A DNA stretch of 12,393 bases, from assembly GCA_012974475.1 (NCBI GenBank), contig JAAXQD010000131.1, forward strand, positions 1 through 12,393, read 5' to 3'. Below the pieces are notes generated by a model. The model was not told the origin of the DNA, ran no database searches, and worked only from the letters and a program-made list of their open reading frames with translations. This DNA is from Desulfobacterales bacterium (GTDB lineage Bacteria; Desulfobacterota; Desulfobacteria; Desulfobacterales; UBA11574). The position numbers and the translations under genes were made by a program. Below, piece after piece: positions 7,978-12,393 of the stretch. The first letter of the stretch is position 1, and the number at the start of each line of letters is the position of its first letter.

Positions 7978-9345
7978 ATGAGCGCCCTTAAAGGAAAAAT
8001 ACTGGTGGTTGATGATGACCGGAACATTCTTCACGTCATTCAATTGCGGCTCGTGTCCGGCGGATATCATGTTACCATGGCCACCGGCCCGGAAGAAGCC
8101 TTGAAACTGGCTGAAAATGAACCGTTTGATTTGGCCCTGATCGATCTGAAACTTAACGGTCAAGACGGCATCCAGCTGATGGAAAATATTTACCGGATCA
8201 ACCCCAATATTCCTGTTATAATTCTAACTGCTTATGGGACCATTAAAAGCGCCGTCAATGCAATGAAGAAAGGTGCCTACGGCTACTTAACCAAACCGTT
8301 CGACGGGCATGAACTGCTGATACAAATAAACAACTGTCTGGAGAAAAGCAGACTTTCAACAGAAGTTAAACGGCTTCGAAACCTGGTCAAAGAAATGTAC
8401 GGGTTCGATAATATCATCGGCAAAAGCGAAAAGATGAAAAAAGTTTTCGAACAAGTCTCCCTGGCAGCCACAACCGATTCCAATGTATATATTGAGGGAA
8501 AAAGCGGCACCGGCAAGGAATTAATCGCAAAGACTCTGCATGTTGCAAGCGATAGAAAGGATCATCCGTTTGTTGGCTTAAACTGCGCAGCTATACCGGA
8601 AAATCTTATGGAAAGTGAACTTTTCGGGTATGAAAAGGGTGCGTTTACCGGAGCGGACGCAAGTAAAAAAGGGCTTTTTTCCGAAGCCGGTTTTGGTACA
8701 CTCTTTCTGGATGAAATATCCGAAATGCCTTTGTCCATGCAGGTCAAGATGTTACGGGTTCTGGAGGAAAAGGAATTTTATCCGGTGGGTGGAAGACAGA
8801 CCGTAACATTGGACGCAAGAATTATTGCAGCGTCCAATAAAAATCTTGAGCAAGAAATTGAAAACGGCAACTTTCGAGAGGATCTTTTTTATCGCATTCA
8901 TGTCATCCCTATTCAATTGCCTCGCCTTGATGAAAGAAAAGAAGATATTCCGGCGCTTTCCAGACATTTTTTACAAAAATATTCCAAAGAAATGGGAAAA
9001 GAGGTCGAAGCGTTTTCAACAGCTGCCATGCAGAAACTGATCGCTTACCCCTGGCCGGGAAATATCAGGGAGCTTGAAAATACCATTGAGTGCGCCGTGG
9101 CCATGACGAAACGCAACATCATCACGGAAGATCTGATCCTTCAAACCCAGAATGTCAATCCTGAAGGTTTAAAACCTTTCAAAGATGCCAAGGAGAATTT
9201 TGAAAAAAATTATCTCATTAAGCTTTTTGAACTGACCCGAGGCAATGTCAGCCAGGCTGCCAAACTGGCCGGAAAATATCGTGCGGATGTTTATGAGCTG
9301 GTAAAAAAATATAATCTTAAACTCACCGATTTTAGGAACAAATAG
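7978..9345 (+). CDS. glrR: Sigma-54-dependent response regulator, GlrR/QseF-like
   Basis: This is a 455-residue NtrC-type activator. The receiver domain spans 1-120, with acidic pocket D12-D14, phospho-acceptor Asp56 (LIDLKL), Thr84 and Lys106 (TKPF). The AAA+ domain spans about 145-385: Walker A GKSGTGKE at 174-181, with lysine at the second position where glutamate is usual; sigma-54 contact loop GAFTGA at 221-226; Walker B LFLDE at 242-246; and a WPGNIRELEN motif near 360-370. The Fis-type helix-turn-helix at the C-terminus (RGNVSQAAKLAGKYR, then VYELVKKYNL) strongly resembles the GlrR C-terminus of enterobacteria. The ATG lies 4 nt after the lipoprotein stop. It should activate sigma-54 promoters when phosphorylated; local candidates are at 10595-10610 and 11231-11246. 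The symbol is given by analogy. Confidence 0.88.
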   Translation: MSALKGKILVVDDDRNILHVIQLRLVSGGYHVTMATGPEEALKLAENEPFDLALIDLKLNGQDGIQLMENIYRINPNIPVIILTAYGTIKSAVNAMKKGAYGYLTKPFDGHELLIQINNCLEKSRLSTEVKRLRNLVKEMYGFDNIIGKSEKMKKVFEQVSLAATTDSNVYIEGKSGTGKELIAKTLHVASDRKDHPFVGLNCAAIPENLMESELFGYEKGAFTGADASKKGLFSEAGFGTLFLDEISEMPLSMQVKMLRVLEEKEFYPVGGRQTVTLDARIIAASNKNLEQEIENGNFREDLFYRIHVIPIQLPRLDERKEDIPALSRHFLQKYSKEMGKEVEAFSTAAMQKLIAYPWPGNIRELENTIECAVAMTKRNIITEDLILQTQNVNPEGLKPFKDAKENFEKNYLIKLFELTRGNVSQAAKLAGKYRADVYELVKKYNLKLTDFRNK

Positions 9346-9669
9346 CATGTCTGCATGTGAACCCCCAATCTTTCCCACCTCTTGATGCTACACACACGGA
9401 GCTGTCTTGAACTGCAACAGCAAGCGCATTCCTTGGTACTTGCTGCGAGGTTAGCGAACGAATTATAAATTTGACAGAACTCTCTATCGTCGCTGCGAAG
9501 CACTGCCGCAAGGCAGAACATTCCCTGCAGTTTGCTGCAGATAACTTCAATTAAGGCTGTTGTCGACAAAGAAATGTCGCCCATAAAACAACAAGTTCTA
9601 TAGGCGACATCACGCGACCATTATAAATTTTGGGGTTGATCGTTTAGATAAAAATCAATTTTATTACTC
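9346..9669. other. Gene-free region with clustered hairpins between convergent genes
   Basis: No protein gene is supported here. Inverted repeats seen: CAGCAAG (9418-9424) with CTTGCTG (9439-9445); CTGCC-GCAA-GGCAG (9503-9516), a stem with a GNRA-type tetraloop; CTGCAG-TTTG-CTGCAG (9525-9540); and ATGTCGCC (9574-9581) with GGCGACAT (9603-9610). No classical stem followed by a T-run is seen after the regulator gene on the plus strand. The region could be a structured RNA or a 3' untranslated structure. Confidence 0.45.
9574..9610 (-). terminator. Possible weak terminator hairpin downstream of the Cache-protein gene
   Basis: A perfect 8-bp stem (ATGTCGCC with GGCGACAT) encloses a 21-nt loop. 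On the minus strand it is followed by a T-rich but interrupted run (TTTCTTTG). It lies 60-96 nt beyond the end of the Cache-protein gene. The long loop and the broken T-run make intrinsic termination uncertain. Confidence 0.25.
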
Positions 9670-10053
9670 TTAGTAGCCACTTCCGACAATTAAACCGCTC
9701 GTGGTTTTCCTGACATAGGTATTTTTTGGCTTCTCTTTCCATACATAACCAACCCATACACCTTCAGCAGTTGCTTTGGCACATTCAGTATAAACGGGTC
9801 CTGCTTTTTCTTTAAGGCTTTTTCCAACCAATGACGGATGAACCAAGAGCATTCCACCCTCTTCCATGATGAATACATATGAGGGTTTATTTTGTGCCGC
9901 ACTTGTAAAGTCCTCAGCCATTTTCCCGCCATCAATGGCGACAACAATGTCATCTACTTGTTTTTTAATAGCAGCTTTATCTGCTGCAAAAGCACCTGTT
10001 GCCAAACAAAGTCCAATAATCAAAGTTAAAGATATAATCGCAACTCTTTTCAT
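9670..10053 (-). CDS. Secreted single Cache-domain protein
   Basis: This is a 127-residue exported protein. A Sec signal peptide is clear: MKRVAIISL start, hydrophobic core, likely cleavage after AFA at residue 23. The mature part has a Cache-like small-molecule-binding fold. It shows the helical lead DDIVVAIDGG, then SYVFIMEEGGMLLVHPSLVG at about 58-77, then GVWVGYVWKEKP, and ends in a strand SGLIVGSGY. In this family the FIMxxxGxxxxHP-GxxL pattern is typical. It lacks any membrane anchor or output domain, so it is a free-standing periplasmic binding or sensory protein of unknown ligand. AAGGAG precedes ATG 10053. It lies 142 nt downstream of the OB-fold-like exported gene on the same strand with no terminator seen between, so co-transcription is possible. 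Confidence 0.82.
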   Translation of the reverse strand: MKRVAIISLTLIIGLCLATGAFAADKAAIKKQVDDIVVAIDGGKMAEDFTSAAQNKPSYVFIMEEGGMLLVHPSLVGKSLKEKAGPVYTECAKATAEGVWVGYVWKEKPKNTYVRKTTSGLIVGSGY

Positions 10054-10128
10054 GCTTATCTCCTTTTTTGGGTTCTTCTGTTTACAATCCTGGATTCATA
10101 AAATGACTATGCAAAATGAAATACCTTT

Positions 10129-10149
10129 GATCACCTCCTTTCTATTATA
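10129..10149 (-). promoter_or_regulatory. TATAAT box and extended Shine-Dalgarno-like leader motif of the Cache gene
   Basis: On the minus strand a perfect TATAAT (10149-10144) lies just upstream of AAGGAGGTGATC (10140-10129). The latter is complementary to the whole anti-Shine-Dalgarno tail of 16S rRNA. No good -35 box is found. The motif is about 75 nt before the real start codon, which has its own AAGGAG, so it does not serve that start directly. Confidence 0.4.
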
Positions 10150-10195
10150 AACTGGACTTGCTTTTTTTGTGTTTCCCTTGTTCATTGACGCCCGA

Positions 10196-10498
10196 TTATT
10201 CTTTAATGATTTCAAAAAACGAAACTCTAATCCATTTTTGTCCCTCGCTTTCTTGTATAGCTCCCTTTACATATACTTTCATGCCGACATGGATGGCCAT
10301 TTCTCTACCTTCTTTAGTGTCATAAATACCGAAAATCTGTCCCCATTTGTCTATAATCTGATTTGAATTATTGATCCTCCCGGTCATAATAATTTCCTGC
10401 TCCTGCTCTTTGCCTTTCTTCTCGGCAGATAGGGCAGCACCCGACATCACGACACCCATAAACAGTGCACATACTACAAGACAGATTGTTCTTTTCAT
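10196..10498 (-). CDS. Small exported OB-fold-like protein, function unknown
   Basis: This is a 100-residue protein with a clear signal peptide: MKRTICLVVC, hydrophobic core, likely cleavage after LSA near residue 25. A lysine/glutamate linker follows, then a compact beta-rich domain with the pattern MTGRINxxxQIIDKWGQIFGI, then HVGMKVYVKGAIQE and WIRVSFFEI. This alternation of short strands around VKG is what small OB-fold periplasmic proteins (DUF5666/BOF-type) show, but assignment is by pattern only. The start at 10498 was chosen over one ten residues upstream because GAAAGG precedes it and the signal peptide begins there. A sigma-54-type promoter is at 10595-10610, giving a leader of about 86 nt that contains a hairpin (10520-10536). 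Confidence 0.72.
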   Translation of the reverse strand: MKRTICLVVCALFMGVVMSGAALSAEKKGKEQEQEIIMTGRINNSNQIIDKWGQIFGIYDTKEGREMAIHVGMKVYVKGAIQESEGQKWIRVSFFEIIKE

Positions 10499-10519
10499 TA
10501 CAGCCTTTCTTTGTTTTTC

Positions 10520-10536
10520 CCCCGACAATGCCGGGG
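10520..10536 (-). other. GC-rich hairpin in the leader of the OB-fold-like gene
   Basis: CCCCG (10520-10524) pairs with CGGGG (10532-10536) around a 7-nt loop, 21 nt upstream of the start codon. There is no T-run on either side, so it is not an intrinsic terminator. It could affect translation or message stability. Confidence 0.4.
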
Positions 10537-10594
10537 ATGAATGTACTTCATTTCAATTCCGCTACGATTATAAATCCATCTGGTCGGATACATC

Positions 10595-10610
10595 TGCAAT
10601 TGACATGCCG
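10595..10610 (-). promoter_or_regulatory. Predicted sigma-54 promoter of the OB-fold-like exported gene
   Basis: The minus strand reads CGGCAT-GTCAA-TTGCA. GG and GC are separated by exactly 10 nt, as sigma-54 requires, and the -12 box TTGCA is perfect. The -24 box differs from TGGCAC only at the first base and at the last, where T is tolerated. The predicted transcription start is near 10584. Confidence 0.6.
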
Positions 10611-10685
10611 ACCTGACAGACAAGGATAACATCTTGTATTTTATATAAATATAGTTTGGTTGTTTTAAAAATAAGAGGCGTATGC

Positions 10686-10782
10686 GAAGGGATTTCCATA
10701 CAGCGGGTAAAAGAGAATTGGCAAACAAAAGACTCAAGTTTTTGTAAATAAACGATTATCGGCTGAAGGAATTTTCATACAG
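10686..10782. repeat. Pair of 18-bp direct repeats upstream of the sigma-54 promoter
   Basis: GAAGGGATTTCCATACAG (10686-10703) recurs as GAAGGAATTTTCATACAG (10765-10782), with 16 of 18 bases identical and a 79-bp offset. They lie about 100 and 180 bp upstream of the predicted minus-strand sigma-54 start, the distance range usual for enhancer-binding protein sites. Confidence 0.5.
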
Positions 10783-10792
10783 TCGTTCCGGT

Positions 10793-11055
10793 TTAAATAG
10801 AATCCTCAAAGAGGTTGATGGACTGTTTTTTTCCAGGCCATTTACTTTTACCTCCGTGCAACCGCCCATGGATCTTACCGTTTCCCGTCATAGAACCTGC
10901 CGGTCCGTTGAAGCTCATAGTTAAAAGACATATTCATTTCCTGTGCCCGCTCCATCAGCAACCTTGGGCAAATCTGGAAGTCCGTTCGGTGAACCGCCCA
11001 ACCCTGTTTTAAAATCATACACTGCCACAACGTGGTCGCCACTAAGCCGAATTCA
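10793..11055 (-). pseudogene. Possible decayed gene fragment (two frames, protein-like)
   Basis: Two adjacent minus-strand frames read like remnants of one protein. The upstream part contains GDHVVAVYDFKTGLGG and ends at a TAA at 10923-10921. The downstream part runs from ATG 10918 to a TAA at 10795-10793 (41 codons), with GPAGSMTGNGKIHGRLHGG and a KKQSINLFEDSI end. A frameshift would be needed to join them, and a TGA lies just before the upstream part. No ribosome-binding site supports either as an intact gene. The D-x-K-T-G stretch is reminiscent of PD-(D/E)XK nuclease-type folds, but the fragment is too short to classify. It could also be chance open frame. Confidence 0.25.
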
Positions 11056-11230
11056 CCCAATCGATTTTTGTACAAGCATACCAACACTTTGGAAAAAACC
11101 TCCCCTACAATTTCGTCGTGTCACATTCACAGACAAAAAAGGCGGCCCTTATTGTAAGCATTCGTTTTATTTTATTGATATCATGTGCTTTTTAGACATT
11201 TTGCTCGAGTCCATAAAGATCATTAATAGC
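10804..11230. other. Remainder of the long intergenic region between divergent sigma-54 promoters
   Basis: No intact gene is supported. The stretch holds the possible gene remnant described separately and an imperfect inverted repeat TGTC-N9-GACA at 11119-11135. Bases from about 11140 onward become AT-rich, as expected of a promoter region. Confidence 0.4.
11119..11135. promoter_or_regulatory. TGTC-N9-GACA inverted repeat, candidate activator site
   Basis: The half-sites TGTC (11119-11122) and GACA (11132-11135) face each other about 130 nt upstream of the predicted plus-strand sigma-54 start. Enterobacterial GlrR is known to bind TGTC-N10-GACA; the spacer here is one base shorter, so the match is suggestive and not exact. 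Confidence 0.35.
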
Positions 11231-11246
11231 TGGCACACAACTTGCT
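11231..11246 (+). promoter_or_regulatory. Predicted sigma-54 promoter of the PKD/FnIII exported protein
   Basis: TGGCAC-ACAAC-TTGCT matches the sigma-54 consensus TGGCAC-N5-TTGCW at every defined position, with GG and GC 10 nt apart. It is preceded by C, as in the extended consensus. Predicted start near 11257 leaves an 87-nt leader before ATG 11344. A small hairpin, AAGCTG (11273-11278) with CAGCTT (11287-11292), lies in the leader. Confidence 0.75.
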
Positions 11247-11343
11247 CAATAGTACCCCTTTTTAATAGCAATAAGCTGCAAACTGACAGCTTTAAAATCT
11301 AAGGTTTTTAAATATGTAAAAATTAAAGGATATTTCAGAGCTT

Positions 11344-12234
11344 ATGATAAATACAAAAAAAAACACGTTAGCCACTTGGAAATATTTGCCACCGTTCGTC
11401 TTTATTTTTTTCTGCTTCATAACATCAAGCTATGCAATTGATGTCACTCTCCAATGGCTCCCAAATGGCGAGACAGATTTAGCTGGCTACAGAATTTTTT
11501 CCCACGAGGAAGGTCAATCCTATGATTACTTCAACCCGTCCTGGGAAGGTGTGGAGACATCTTGCACAATTTATAATCTGGATGAAACTAAATCTTATTA
11601 TTTTGTTGCAAGAGCATTCGATACTGAAGGATTTGAAAGTAGCGATTCCAACGAACTGTATTTTGAAGCAGCCATAACACCTAATAATCAGCCGCCAATA
11701 GCAGTCATAGCTGAGGATTACATAGAGGCTAACCCAGGTACAACAATTACGCTGGATGGGTCAAACTCAACAGATGCTGATGATGGTATTGCCTCATATC
11801 TTTGGACCCAGGTTGATGGGGCCTTTGTAACCTTGTTTGATATTAACTCAGAACTGGCGACTTTTACCGCTCCTGAAACAGACCAATACGGCAGCAATCT
11901 CACTTTCAAATTGACGGTAACAGATTTTGGAGGGCTTCAAGGGACGGCCGATAGTTTTCTCTACGTCAGGCAAAACGAACTTCCGAATAATCCACCTTCT
12001 GCTGTTTTCAACGTTGTCATCTCCAAAAAAGTGGCTTCATTCACCGATAACAGCAGCGACACAGATGGTACAATTGTTTCCTGGTTCTGGAATTTTGGCG
12101 ATGGAACGATTAGCACTGATCGAAATCCCAAGCATAGATACTCCCAGTTCAGGAATTACTCAGTCACCCTCACTGTTACCGATGATAAGGGAGCAACCCA
12201 TTCCTTACAAGAAAATATAACTATTATGAAATAA
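11344..12234 (+). CDS. Secreted protein with FnIII-like and PKD domains
   Basis: This is a 296-residue exported protein. Signal peptide at 1-31: KYLPPFVFIFFCFI core, likely cleavage after SSYA. A fibronectin type III-like domain follows at about 33-110 (VTLQWLPNGETDLAGYRIF, then SYYFVARAFDTEGFESSDSNE). A PKD-like immunoglobulin fold spans about 115-207 (LDGSNSTDADDGIASYLW, then LTFKLTVTDFGG). A canonical PKD domain fills about 213-296, with FTDNSSDTDGTIVSWFWNFGDG, NPKHRYSQFRNYSVTLTVTDDKG and a final ITI strand. No sortase, PEP-CTERM or transmembrane anchor is present, so it is probably released or held by other surface components. Such domain sets mediate adhesion or glycan/protein contact; no catalytic domain is seen. 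It is driven by a sigma-54-type promoter and closed by an intrinsic terminator. Confidence 0.88.
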   Translation: MINTKKNTLATWKYLPPFVFIFFCFITSSYAIDVTLQWLPNGETDLAGYRIFSHEEGQSYDYFNPSWEGVETSCTIYNLDETKSYYFVARAFDTEGFESSDSNELYFEAAITPNNQPPIAVIAEDYIEANPGTTITLDGSNSTDADDGIASYLWTQVDGAFVTLFDINSELATFTAPETDQYGSNLTFKLTVTDFGGLQGTADSFLYVRQNELPNNPPSAVFNVVISKKVASFTDNSSDTDGTIVSWFWNFGDGTISTDRNPKHRYSQFRNYSVTLTVTDDKGATHSLQENITIMK

Positions 12235-12267
12235 AAAGTAATAAAGAAATCTATAGAAGACCTCCAT

Positions 12268-12295
12268 GTGGGGCCATCGCTGGCCCCACTTTTTT
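12268..12295 (+). terminator. Intrinsic terminator after the PKD-protein gene
   Basis: GTGGGGCCA (12268-12276) pairs perfectly with TGGCCCCAC (12281-12289) around the 4-nt loop TCGC, followed by six T residues. It is a textbook Rho-independent terminator 33 nt after the stop codon. Confidence 0.93.
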
Positions 12296-12374
12296 ATTCC
12301 ATTGCCCCATTGTGGGATCCTATACAGTTCTGATGCTTGACTTCTGCCTTAATTTTCAATTCAGACCACTCTAA

Positions 12375-12393
12375 CTGTCTCTTATACACATCT
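12375..12393 (-). other. Tn5/Nextera mosaic-end adapter sequence (artefact)
   Basis: The final 19 bases, CTGTCTCTTATACACATCT, are the exact reverse complement of the Tn5 transposase mosaic end used in Nextera-type libraries. They sit flush with the end of the sequence, which is what untrimmed adapter read-through produces. They should not be treated as genomic. Confidence 0.97.

Noticed and set aside
10106..10128. A GG...GC pair resembling a sigma-54 promoter upstream of the Cache gene (minus strand AGGTAT...TTTGCA)
   Set aside because: GG and GC are 11 nt apart instead of 10, and the -24 box matches poorly; the TATAAT just upstream is a better candidate.
10567..10572. TATAAT on the minus strand upstream of the OB-fold-like gene
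   Set aside because: No acceptable -35 box lies at 16-18 nt, and it falls downstream of the start predicted from the better sigma-54 element.
10875..11087. A 70-codon open frame on the minus strand starting at GTG
   Set aside because: Its composition is not protein-like, and the alternative frames in the same place look more coding; treated as a possible remnant only.
12294..12374. A 26-codon open minus-strand frame running to the right edge, possibly the end of another gene
   Set aside because: Too short to separate from chance, no recognisable family, and the edge is an adapter artefact.

Overview
The window looks like a contig from a mesophilic Desulfobacterota bacterium (Desulfobacterales-like sulfate reducer). 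This is inferred from the 2-oxoacid:ferredoxin oxidoreductase cluster with its linked P-loop ATPase, moderate GC content, the sigma-54 regulatory style and small periplasmic Cache proteins. No rRNA or marker allows a firmer placement. The last 19 bases are exactly the Tn5/Nextera mosaic end in reverse complement, so the right edge is a library artefact and not genome sequence.

Layout. (1) Bases 1-2606, minus strand: an operon, in transcription order P-loop ATPase, two-cluster ferredoxin (delta), alpha subunit (VorB-like), beta subunit (cut by the left edge). It forms most of a 2-oxoacid:ferredoxin oxidoreductase and has a good sigma-70 promoter just upstream. (2) Bases 2927-5688, minus strand: housekeeping genes der (double GTPase for ribosome assembly) and rarA (AAA+ ATPase for stalled replication forks). 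(3) Bases 5989-9345, plus strand: a compact operon of sensor histidine kinase, outer-membrane-type lipoprotein and sigma-54 response regulator. Gene order, sensor type and the regulator's C-terminus match the enterobacterial GlrK-YfhG(QseG)-GlrR (QseEGF) system. (4) Bases 9346-9669: a gene-free stretch rich in hairpins. (5) Bases 9670-10498, minus strand: two small exported proteins, one with a Cache domain and one OB-fold-like. (6) Bases 10499-11343: a long intergenic region with two divergent sigma-54-type promoters, an inverted TGTC/GACA repeat, an 18-bp direct repeat and a possible decayed gene. (7) Bases 11344-12234, plus strand: a secreted FnIII/PKD protein, followed by a strong intrinsic terminator.

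How the parts may work together. The most interesting idea is that parts 3-7 form one unit. A GlrKR-like envelope-sensing system encodes a sigma-54 activator, and two sigma-54-type promoters about 1.2-1.9 kb downstream drive exported proteins in both directions. Each promoter has a predicted leader of about 86-87 nt, and sequence repeats that could bind an activator lie between them. The link between this regulator and these promoters is inference. The promoter matches and the gene order are read directly from the sequence.
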